From Chromera velia (Eukaryota > Sar > Chromeraceae): a stretch of 27,935 nucleotides of DNA. Below are positions 19,668 through 27,935 of this stretch, piece after piece (the first letter of the stretch is position 1; each line of letters starts with the position of its first letter). The position numbers were made by a program, and so were the translations under genes. The notes below the pieces were generated by a model that was given only the letters and a program-made list of their open reading frames with translations, was not told the origin of the DNA and made no database searches. The DNA is taken from assembly GCA_018398765.1 (NCBI GenBank), contig JAHBMJ010001619.1:1-27935 (forward strand). The letters run 5' to 3'.

Positions 19668-20378
19668 ATGTGTAACAAAACAATGTATGACAAAATATTT
19701 TTAAAAAAGTTATTGTGTAACCCTATAAGATTGGTGTAATCATGTCCGATACGATAAACATGCATGGGGAGTTGAATTGGGCGTCGAATTAGTAGTACTA
19801 CCAATTTTTTACCGCCAGTAACTCCCAATTTTAAAAAATTAGTACCTAGTCTACTGAAAGAAGTACATGAAGTTTGAAGCTAAAATTTTGTATACGGGCT
19901 AGACAGGGGCTCACTAGTCTCTAGCCGCAGTCATTAGACTCAGAGTCTAATTTATTACTAACAACAAATTCTATGAACACTTAGAGTCACTTAAAAATTA
20001 TATGGGAGTTACCAATTTTTAAATAAGAATTTTTTAGGACCGCTGAAAAAAAAAATGGTAGTACCACAAAAAAAAATTGGGACTCGACTTGAAACCTTTG
20101 TTGTATGTACCCTAGGCGACGCACAGTGGTAAAAAAAAAAAAAAGACCTTTCCAATTTTTTTTTTTCTTTTTTTCTACGAAGGATTTCCTAGAGCACCTC
20201 TAGGAGTACCTAGAGGAGCACCTTTTAGAAGTACTTTTAAACTAACTTCCTCGCGAACTTATTACTCAACTCAAAGTTTTAAACATCTTTCAACCCTAGT
20301 TCTAGTCCTAGTTATTATTGTACGTTTGTCTCTACTAGTGTCTCTACTAGTGTCTTCACCATTCCATCATTGACTTTG
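19668..20378. other. AT-rich non-coding interval
   Basis: Holds poly(A) and poly(T) runs (20048-20057, 20130-20143, 20157-20166), the GTAACTCC/GGAGTTAC word at 19815 and 19995, an inverted CCTCTAGG/CCTAGAGG pair at 20199-20216, and a tandem TCTCTACTAGTG at 20329-20352. No gene seen. Confidence 0.5.
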
Positions 20379-21034
20379 TTAAACACGGACTAACTGGTCT
20401 TTTTTCCCTTGTTCAACTGCACTGTCACCAGACTTTTCTCTCTTCTCTTTACTGTGTCTGTTTAAAAAACTAATCATGTTTTCTTGTTTTCCATTCACAT
20501 TGACTTGCATCCGCCCTTTCTTTCTTGTAAATTCTGCAGCCACTTCAGTATCATCCCCATGTGGTATCGACTCGTGCTCTTGGTTGAACACATTTTCACG
20601 GCTGGCCGCTGCATCTGCATCATCACCTTGCTTATCCTCCTTCTCCCCCTCGTCTTCAGCATCTTCATACAGTTCTTCATATACAAAGCTGTCGACCTGG
20701 AAAACATCTTCCAACCATTCTACTTCGTCAAGAAGACGAAGTGCTCTCTCCTCTACCATCTCATTCCTCTTCCTCTCTTCTTTGGGGAAAAAAGTTTCTG
20801 GTTGCACAGAGTGTAAGAGGCGCGCGGCCTCCTTCACTCCATCCTCAATTGCACTCTTCAGCATCTTATCAGAGCAATTCTCCTACGTAAGAAGAACCGG
20901 CTCGGTACTCTAATGGGGGATGTCTTGGACAGTTGTGGACCGGCCCTTCGTGTGATGAATGTCATCCTTAAGGAAGAAAAGCCGGTCCAGAAAAAACTTG
21001 CTCGCTCGCTCCCTGAAGCCCTTCTCTATGCAGG
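20379..21034 (-). pseudogene. Acidic unknown protein, exon with two in-frame TAG codons
   Basis: An acceptor-like TTTTTCATCTAG precedes 21034. From there one frame runs 218 codons to the stop at 20379, broken only by TAG at 20910-20912 and 20883-20885. Before the stops it reads CIEKGFRERASKFFLDRLFF; after them comes an ATG (20864) and a 161-residue tail with LKSAIEDGVKEAARLLH and a Glu/Asp-rich stretch (EELYEDAEDEGEKEDKQ). It ends with a Lys/Glu-rich segment. No domain is recognised. Either the gene is decayed (CAG to TAG is the simplest origin of both stops), or the real protein starts at 20864 and the upstream similarity of frame is chance. A copia LTR begins 135 nt upstream and may have cut off the 5' exons. 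Confidence 0.5.
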
Positions 21035-21168
21035 CTAGATGAAAAAGTAACAAAAAACATGGATGCATAGATGCAGACAGAAGAGCAGACAGAGGAGAAG
21101 TTCTTTGACTGGCTCTTTGACAATATCTAGGACGATATATATTTCGAAGCTCTAGTTGAAGCTAGTTT
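21035..21168. other. Short interval before the copia 5' LTR
   Basis: Presumably an intron of the acidic minus-strand gene truncated by the copia insertion. No target-site duplication can be tested, because the far end of the element is not in the window. Confidence 0.4.
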
Positions 21169-21470
21169 TGTTGAGCCGCCATACCTGAAGTGCCTGCCGC
21201 CATATGCGCCGCCTCATAGATTGATGAGCCATGCTGAGCTGCATGCATGCATGTGCATGCTTCTTCATGCAATTTGAATTAATTGCAATCAATAGTAGCA
21301 TGCTCATAAAATGTGATGAGATCAAACGGCTGAACAATGAAAGGAACGGGAATATGCAATGCATCCCGTCCTTTAGTCTTTCCCTGTAAGAAGATTTGAA
21401 GAGACTCTAATGATAGGCTTCTAGTTGAGAAGATTTAGTGGCTTCTAGAGTCTTTCAGTCAGTGTGCCAG
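21169..21470 (+). repeat. Copia 5' LTR (end estimated)
   Basis: Starts TGTTGAGCCGCCATACCTGA and matches the 3' LTR start over 55 bp (21169-21223), with six mismatches, all transitions. The 3' boundary is not fixed: CAGTCA at 21457-21462 is a candidate end, but no classical TGG primer-binding site follows clearly. GCATGCATGCATG palindromes lie at 21240-21260. Confidence 0.7.
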
Positions 21471-21515
21471 ATCTGATTGGATTTCCTTCTTCTCTCTCTC
21501 TCTGGATTTTTCAAG

Positions 21516-22782
21516 ATGTTCCGGAAGAGAGCTCAGAGGAGAAAAGAAAAGGAAAAGGCCAAGAAGAAGGCCTAAGAAGAAGCTGCAGCTGCACAGTCAA
21601 GCAACAACGCAGTGACTCTCGATTCCAAACTCGATTCCCTTCTCAAAAAGAAATTAGAAGAAAAGATCAACAAGATTGTTGAGAAAATTTTGGAAAAGAA
21701 GAAGTCCGGAAAGAACAAGAGACGGTAGAAGGTTTCTGTTGCTGTGCCGAGCAACGATTCGGACTCTTCTGATGACTTAGACTCTTCCAGCGAGTCTGAA
21801 TCCTCTGATTCTTCCTCTGTCGTGTCGTCTTCCTCGTGGAAGAAGGTGAAGGTGGACTGGGCGCCTCTGCCTGTGTTCGACCCCAAGGAGGGGTTCGAGG
21901 ATTGGGAGAGACAGTGGGGAGATTTCATGAAGGAGGAGCTCCAGAGGTCCCGTTTTGGCTCTTCAAGTCAGTGGAAGAGGGTGGTTCAGATGGGCATGTA
22001 CAAGGCCGCCAAGAACGACTCGAGGTTTAAGTCTCACCTCAAGCGATTCCGCTGGCCTCAAGCACAAGGAGGTCCTCAGGCGTGTGAAGGAAGAATACTT
22101 TTCCAACCTGCTTGTGAAGCAACTGGCAGTAGAGGAGAAGGTCAAGGAATTCCCCTACGACACCAACCGGTACAGCGCAGCCGGAGAGGTCGTCAAGCCC
22201 AAGATCAAGTTTGGGTTCACGACTCTGCGTCGACGTCTGTCTAATCTGGAGGTGGAAGCGATGGGGGTGCAGAGACCCATCAAAGATGCAGCGAAGCCGA
22301 CCATGATCCTCCACGCCCTCGACCCCGACCAAAAGAACACCCTCATCACTGCCATCAGAGCGCAGAAGGGAGAGATGCTCCTTGACCTGAACTCGCTCTT
22401 GTAGGACGATATTCGTCCTCACCTCGACTGGTTCACTGCCATCGAGGAGAAGGAGAAGGGCGGGGAAGGGGGAAGGGAGAAGGCAGGGCGTTCCTCCAAT
22501 CCGAAGGCAGGATACAGGGGGAATGATCATAGCAGGCAGAGGGAGAACGGGAACACTGAGGGGTCTCCCGGGCAGGGTTTGAGTAGAAGCTCCGGTCAAG
22601 GGGGGCAGCATCCAGTCTGCTACACCTGTGAGACTTCGAGAAAGCACGAGGGTGAGTGTTGGGCCAAGAAGAAGAACATCGAGTGCAGGGATTGCGGCGA
22701 GAAGGGTTACTACGCGGGCGCCCCTGCGTGCAAGAAGAAGGGGGGGTCTTCTTCCTCCTCCGGGGGGGGGAAGGGCGATTGA
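21516..22782 (+). pseudogene. gag: Copia Gag with two zinc knuckles, broken
   Basis: Starts at ATG 21516 with a Lys/Arg-rich helix, then a Ser/Asp-rich acidic stretch and the capsid-like region (FEDWERQWGDFMKEEL, then LKHKEVLRRVKEEYFSNLL, then ILHALDPDQKNTLITAIRA). Nucleic-acid-binding knuckles lie at about 22616-22733: CYTC-x5-H-x3-C and CRDC with Tyr where His is expected. Lesions: TAA 21573-21575, TAG 21726-21728, a 1-nt shift near 22050, TAG 22402-22404 and TGA 22780-22782. After the shift the frame is the same as that of protease and integrase, so the original element probably had one gag-pol frame. Confidence 0.85.
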
Positions 22783-24296
22783 CCACGCTCAGGCGTGGGA
22801 CGAGAGACAGCAAGGAGCTCTCATTCCTCGAACCCATTGGCACCCCTGGCAGAGGACGACTGTGAGCGTGAAGAGGTCCGCTTTCCTTTTGCTGATACTG
22901 GTTGTAGTAAGCATCTGATTGGTCGTGACTTGGATGATTGCATTGTAGACAGTTGGAAAAAGAAAGTGACGTATGAGAAAGCTGAGGGAGATTCTTTTCA
23001 GACAGACAGATACGTGCATGTGCATGTCGGGGTTTTGTCTCCAGAGAACGAAATCGAGGAGGTGTACATAGAAGGTGCATACTCACGTTCGGTTCTTGTT
23101 TCTCTTTTGTCTGTTTGGGGTCTCCGTCTGCAGAAAGTCGACAAGCCTTATTGGGTCGAATTGCGTTCATCAAGAAATGGAAAGAAAGTTAAAGCGTTGT
23201 TAGAAGAGAGAGAGGGTGTACACGTAATTCGTGTATTTCCTTTTTCTTCTTCTTCTTCTTCTTCTTTTGTTTTTTTTTTTTCTAAACGAGTGAATGAATG
23301 TGTCTGCCTGGCAGTCATCGAGGAAGAGAAGATTTCTTCTGGTGATGATCCCGTCTCCCCCCCGATAGAAAAGGCGATGGCAGGTGGAGAGCAGGCGGGA
23401 GCCTCTCAACCCTCCGGACCCGATTCTTTTTCTCTTGCTCAAGATGGTCAGATGACCCAGAGAGAATTGAACATGTGGCACTGCCGTTTTGGACACTCGA
23501 CAGGTAAGCGTTTGTATACGACCTTGAGAGAAAAAGGAATGGCTCACCGTGTGTGTGTGAAGGATTGTACAGAGATGATTGACTGTCGCAAGTGTAGAGA
23601 AGTGAATGCAACCATGAGAAGAATTCCAGCAAGATAAACACCGGGGGGGAGGGCAGAAGAATTCAATGATATTGTTGTGCATGACCTCTGCATGCTTGCG
23701 GGGGGTGTGCCAGCCAGTCTCCTTGTTGATGGAAAAACGAGATTCATGCAGGGAGAGACTCTTTCTCGAAAAAGTCAGGCAAAGAGAACAATGATCCACT
23801 GGACAAGAAAGTGGCAAAGACTTAGGAAAAGCAAACCAAAGATCGTTAAGACAGACAACGGAGGCGAGTTTGAGAAGGAATACGATTCTTTTTTGCAAAG
23901 AGAGGGAGTGCATCATGAGAGAGGACCAGACTACTGTCCTCAAGTACAGAGACAAGTAGAAAAACCAAATAGAACTGTAAAAGGCTCTTGAGAAAGACAG
24001 TCAGAAAGGCCCACTTACCCAGATACATAGAGAAATGGCTCTTTCCGGGGGTGGTGCAGCAGTAACTGTTGAATGAAGTTATGTCGACCGTGATAGGGGA
24101 GTCTCCAATGAAGGCAATTTTTGGGGAAGAGAAAGTAGAAGAGATTTCTCCGATTGCTGTGGGGGACAGGGTGGTGGTGTATGATTCTCACCCAATCAAG
24201 AAGGGGGCAGAGCCTGTGCACGGAAAGGAAGGCATCTTTGCTTCTGTAGAGAATTCGTCTATAGTGGTGGTTCTGATAGAAAAGAGGAACGGATAG
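22783..24296 (+). pseudogene. pol: Copia protease and integrase region, broken
   Basis: In frame with Gag, the protease shows FPFADTGCSKHL (22891-22920), the catalytic D-T-G. The GAG-pre-integrase zinc site is WHCRFGH...DCRKC (23476-23600). TAA at 23635-23637 separates it from the integrase core: first Asp in VVHDLCML, second in VKTDNGGEF, Glu in QVEKPNRTVK. A 1-nt shift near 23985 follows, then integrase C-terminal sequence with TAA 24063-24065, AIFGEEKVEEISP and a GDRVVVYD/VLIEKRNG beta-rich end at TAG 24294. A TTC-repeat tract (23240-23285) encodes a serine and phenylalanine run not typical of the family. Confidence 0.88.
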
Positions 24297-24416
24297 AAGC
24301 CTTTACGAGTGCATCCTTCACTTGTTTCACTTGTCAAGTAGTCAGGCATTTCTTTTGTTTCTTCTTCTCCTTCTTCTTCTTCTTTGTTTCCAGATAGATA
24401 GGGTTTTGTTCCATAG

Positions 24417-26756
24417 GAAGATTCTTTTTCAGATGTGGATGTGGATGAAATGGAGGTTGATTCCGGTGCAGGGAGGCATGCACGTTTTTCTTCTTCTTTC
24501 GGCCCTGCATACTTTTTCCCTGATGTTCCGCGGCGAGCTGCAAAGCAAGCCGAGCAGTGCGTTTTGTCTCCCTCGATGGCCAGCGAGGGGGGTGAGGGCG
24601 CAAATGCATCAGTTCTTCCTCTTGCCGCGTCTGCTGGGCAGTCACTTCGGGGCGACTACCTCGAAATGATTGTACAGCATCAGGGGGGGGAGCTGGACGG
24701 AGATACAGAGGGTGTGCAGGGCAGCCAGGCGAATGGGTCTGGGCAAGGGAGGTCAGATTCCGGTCAGGCCTCTGTTCCGAGAAGGAGAGACAGGCGCAGA
24801 CGTCCGACTCAGTCGGTGCCTACAGACGGTCAGTCGCTATGCGAGTCCGCTGTGAGCGGAATTTGGAAACTGCCGTCTGACGATGCACATTTTGTGCAAG
24901 AAGATGAAGAAAAGAAGGAAGATGTGCATTTTATACAGAGAAGAGAAGATGAGAATGAAAAGATAGAAGATCTGCAAGAGAGACTAAATAAGTTGAAGCA
25001 GAAGCTTGCGCGCGCAATCAAGGAAAAAGAGAAAGCTCGACGTCCCTTACCCCATGTGTTGGAGGTCGATAAGGAAGTCGTGGAGAAGGTGCTTTCTCAC
25101 GTGAATCCAAAGAAAGGACACATCGATGCCACTCCAGAAGAGGTTGCAGGGGGGTCTTACGTTGAAGGACAGAAAGCCGAATTGAATCAATTCATTGAAT
25201 GTGATGTCTTTCAGCCAGGTGTGCATCTGCCGAAAGGAAGAAAAGCCATGAAGTGCAGATGGGTGCTTACTTAGAAAATGAAGGAAGGGAAAAGAATCGC
25301 AAAAGCGAGGCTGGTCGTGAAAGGGTTTCAAGACGACTAAAAAGAGTTAGAGACTTTTAGCGGGACGGCAGATTGGTGGGCAGTTCTTTTAGTTCTTTCT
25401 TTTGCTTCTTTAAAGGGATGGCCGGCTGCAAAGTTGGACGTCCGCACTGTTTTTCTGACTGCCCCCATTTCTGACTCTGTTTTTATCCAACTTCCCTCTT
25501 CTCTCCCTCCTGATTATCCCAAATGGATGAAGCCAGGTGCCGTTTTAAAATTGAAGAAAGCAATGTACGGCCTTGCAGACAGTCCCTGTCTCTTCTCTCT
25601 CTCTTTTAAGAAGATAGCAAAGGAATTGGGGTGGGAGGAGATAAAAGAAAGCATTTTCGTTCACAGAGGCGGGGAGGGGGGTGAAGTGAAGGCCGTGTTA
25701 GTTAGGCATGTCGATGATCTTCTTTTTTTTGCTGAAGATCCTCTTTCTTTCCTTTCTCCTCTTCAAAAAAAACTAAAAATGAACGAGCCTGACATGTTAA
25801 AAGAAGGAGAGACAATGAGCTACATAGGCATGCAACTAAAGAAAACAAAGGAAGGTTTTGAGTCAGGAAGAGTATCTTGAGTCCGTTGAAGTGGAAGAGA
25901 GCAAACTGAAGGGGGGGAAGATCAGACCAGACCTTTTAGACCCTCCAACAAAAGAAGAGATTAAAGAAGAATATGTGTCCTTCATGTAGAAGATCATGGG
26001 GGTAACTGGGTGGGCAGCAAGGACACAGCCAGACATTTCTTTTCTTTTTGGTGAGATGAGTCATTGGTTGACCAAGCCGTCTGCAGAGAAGGTAGAAGGT
26101 GGTTTGCGTTTGTTGAATCATGCGAAGTAAAGGAAGACCTCTCTTATTTTTACCGCAGTCAAGGACCCCAAGATGGTTGTTTTCTATGATAGGTCTTATT
26201 CTCTCCAGAAGTGTGAAGGACGATGAGGAAACAAAGCTTACCTTGTAGATCAGACAGAATAGGTAGACAGAGAAAGCATTCATGCTTTAAGAAAGAGCAA
26301 CCTTTTGCGTGAAAGAGTGCGAAAGTGAAGCGAAAGCTGATTTTGAGCACTTTGTTGGAGACAGTTGCATCTGTAGAGAGCGTGAAGAAAGCTTTTGCTT
26401 GGAAGGATCTGGCAGAGGTGCTTTGGTGTAAGAAAGTGCCGATTGAATTCGTGACAGATTCCGGGCCGTTGATGGATCAGCTAGAGTCTGGACAGGCAAA
26501 GGCAGAGCCCGCTATGAATGGTCTTCTTGCTTATGTCAGGCAGGAATTGCGTCGTCTGCATTCTTGTGTGTACTGGTGTAGGACTAGTGACATGAGGGCA
26601 GATAGACAGACCAAGCTCATGTTAGAGCACTGCAATGCTGACGTTCCTTCCACTGCGAGAGTTGAGAAGAAAGAGAAAGCAGGAGCACGTGTTAAGAAGA
26701 TTGACTTTGCGAAGCGATCGAGTATGTGCATGAAAGTCAGTTGGCGTTGTGGGTAG
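24417..26756 (+). pseudogene. pol: Copia reverse transcriptase and RNase H, broken
   Basis: A variable Glu/Lys-rich linker (24435-25150) leads into the copia RT: KCRWVLT and ARLVVKGFQDD, LDVRTVFLTAP, LKLKKAMYGLADSP, and the catalytic block VRHVDDLLFF (normally Y-V-D-D, here H-V-D-D). Stops TAG 25272 and TAA 25338 lie in the frame. Near 25860 the frame shifts and continues as EEYLESVEVEES and TGWAARTQPDISFLFGEMSH (the conserved TRPDI-type block), with TAG 25987, TAA 26128, TGA 26224 and TAG 26260. A further shift near 26310 leads to the RNase H end (LLETVASVESVKKAFAWKD, VTDSG) and TAG 26754-26756. Confidence 0.88.
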
Positions 26757-26807
26757 ACAGACGGCTCTGTATTTGTTCCTTCGTCTGTGCCTCAGTCAGG
26801 GGGTGAT

Positions 26808-26862
26808 TGTTGAGCCGCCATGCCTGAAGTGCCCGCTGCCATGCGCGCCACCTCATAGATTG
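26808..26862 (+). repeat. Copia 3' LTR, first 55 bp only
   Basis: TGTTGAGCCGCCATGCCTGA onwards matches the 5' LTR to ATAGATTG, where similarity stops abruptly. A purine-rich tract (CAGGGGGTGAT) immediately precedes it, as expected for plus-strand priming. Confidence 0.85.
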
Positions 26863-27935
26863 CGTTACGTTGTGGCTTGTACGGCGAGTTGATCATCCGC
26901 CAAACTTGCTAGTACTGGGACTGGGAAACTAACTTCGCAATACTAAGCCCGGCCGGCATTAATTAAGTGCACTAAGAGAATTAAGTGATAGACTGACAAT
27001 ACAGAGAAAGAAATAATAGACTTGCAATACAGAAATAAATAGAAGCATGCCGTACAGTCTTCGTCCGTCTGTATCGCTTGAATGGAGTCCTTAGAAGTGA
27101 ACTCTGAGTAACAGACTTAAGGAGGTAAGGTATGATGAGTCCCCAACTAGACTACGTTCTTAGTTTAGGAGGAAATCTGACGTGGTAGCAGCAGAGCCCC
27201 GGTCCTCCACCTTAGGGAGACCCCGCTCTGCCTCTCAACCGTTGTTTGAAGTGCGGGCAGGATGGATCCGTCTACTATCACTCCTGAGCTCATCCAGCAG
27301 CTCATTCAAACTCAACAGCAGCAACAAGCTGAGATCCAGGCACTGCAGGTCCAAAACGGGCAGTTGACCCAACAGAATCAACAACTGCACCAAGAGCTGA
27401 TCAACCACCAGCAGACAGTCGGGACAGCACAACAGGGCACCGCGGGGAACAGCCCCCCAGCGGCCGTGAAGTCAAATTTGAAACCCAAAGAGCCGTTCAC
27501 GTACGCAGGCAGTCGCAAGCAACTCCCAGATTAGCTCCGTACGACAGAAAGATGGCTTCGCTTGTCGCGAGCGTCGGAAGCCGAGAAATGCGAAGCAGCA
27601 TGTCAGTACTTATCCTGTCCCCTGCAGAGGTGGTACGAGCTCGAAAACCTCCGAACGCCGTTCCAGGGGTGGGAGAATTTCAAAGAGAGGATTGGGAAGA
27701 AATTCAAAGACCCAAATGCTCAGACACGTTTGCGAGAGGAAGTCCGAGCGATGAAATGTGGGAACAAGACAGTACAGAAGTACACCGATGACTTCATAGA
27801 GAAGGCCATGCAAATTGAGGATGTCACAGAAGCCGACCTGCTGCACGACTACCTCAGGGGATTGCCAACTGACATTCGTCTCGCTGTGAAGCGTCGGGGA
27901 GTCACGGGACTTGAGGCCGTCATGACAGTGGCAGA
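26863..27935 (+). mobile_element. Ty3/gypsy LTR retrotransposon, 5' part, nested in the copia LTR
   Basis: Begins where the copia 3' LTR similarity ends. 26863 to about 27182 is the presumed 5' LTR, but no second LTR is in the window to confirm it. TGGTAGCAGCAGAGC at 27183-27197 resembles initiator-tRNA primer-binding sites (TGGTATCAGAGC in many plant elements). Gag starts at 27262 and runs off the window end. The rest of the copia LTR is predicted on the far side of this element. Confidence 0.75.
27262..27935 (+). pseudogene. gag: Ty3/gypsy Gag with one in-frame TAG, partial
   Basis: From ATG 27262 a Gln-rich coiled coil (IQQLIQTQQQQQAEIQALQ) is followed by a linker and the start of the capsid (KPKEPFTYAGSRKQLPD). 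TAG at 27532-27534 falls where a Trp is usual, and the same frame then continues to the window end through the Retrotrans_gag fold: WYELENLRTPFQGWENFKE, FKDPNAQTRLREEVRAMK, TDDFIEKAMQIED and LHDYLRGLPTDIRLAV. Gag packages element RNA into particles. Apart from that stop the frame is open, so this copy is younger or less decayed than the copia host element. The stop could also be a programmed readthrough site, but its place within the capsid region argues against that. Confidence 0.88.

Larger units (their letters stand above)
21169..26862 (+). mobile_element. Degenerate Ty1/copia LTR retrotransposon
   Basis: Order of parts: 5' LTR start at 21169, Gag with zinc knuckles, aspartic protease, GAG-pre-integrase and integrase, reverse transcriptase, RNase H, purine-rich tract and 3' LTR start at 26808. 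Integrase before reverse transcriptase defines the copia (Pseudoviridae-type) order. The reading changes frame at least four times and at least 14 in-frame stops are present, so the copy is inactive. The 3' LTR is cut after 55 bp by a Ty3/gypsy element. Confidence 0.93.

Noticed and set aside
21572-22647. Minus-strand frames opposite copia Gag
   Set aside because: Shadow frames of the Gag coding strand, which has recognisable capsid and zinc-knuckle motifs.
1-27935. CRISPR arrays, tRNA or rRNA genes, bacterial operons
   Set aside because: Tandem repeats lack the repeat-spacer pattern, no cloverleaf or rRNA core sequence was found, and introns show the DNA is eukaryotic.

Overview
The window is nuclear DNA of a eukaryote with many introns and a heavy load of repeats. 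Two host genes can be rebuilt exon by exon on the + strand. One is the 3' part of a VIT1/CCC1-family vacuolar iron/manganese transporter (151-1159). The other is a complete-looking mitochondrial pyruvate carrier subunit, MPC1 (13960-17610, five short coding exons, one of only 37 nt). Large introns packed with microsatellites, a CCC1-type transporter (a family absent from animals), NHL-BTB proteins and plant-like MPC1 residues suggest a unicellular alga or alveolate. A chromerid such as Chromera is my best guess, but this is inference (about 0.4).

Layout. 1-1159: VIT-like gene end. 1160-3480: no gene, low-complexity DNA. 3481-4857 (-): decayed gene with six NHL repeats running in frame into a BTB/POZ domain. 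4858-6470: 167-bp duplication and an AT-rich desert. 6473-9391 (-): Merlin/IS1595-like (ISXO2 fold) transposase; its proposed intron is a 1.4-kb CAGA-rich higher-order satellite and its second exon encodes a charged coiled coil. 9533-10747: inverted satellite block, GC-rich hairpin DNA and a 300-bp duplicated module carrying 18-bp GACGGGCC repeats. 10718-12229 (-): broken unknown gene with a 102-bp direct repeat at each side. 12389-13959: repeats, hairpins and AT-rich DNA. 13960-17610: MPC1. 17611-20378: AT-rich DNA with an inverted repeat and a 53-bp tandem array. 20379-21034 (-): acidic unknown reading frame with two in-frame TAGs. 21169-26862: degenerate Ty1/copia element. 26863-27935: 5' part of a Ty3/gypsy element inserted in the copia 3' LTR.

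Two themes cross the window. First, decay: non-host coding segments carry in-frame stops that one C-to-T or G-to-A change can explain, and three repeat pairs differ almost only by transitions, some at CpG, as expected from cytosine methylation and deamination or a RIP-like process. Second, splicing: the two host genes use the uncommon donor GTCAGT three times, place GT-rich tracts just before acceptors, and MPC1 intron 1 holds an array of six acceptor-like units.

The host genes do not form a functional cluster. The region reads as sparse housekeeping genes separated by nested mobile elements and satellites.
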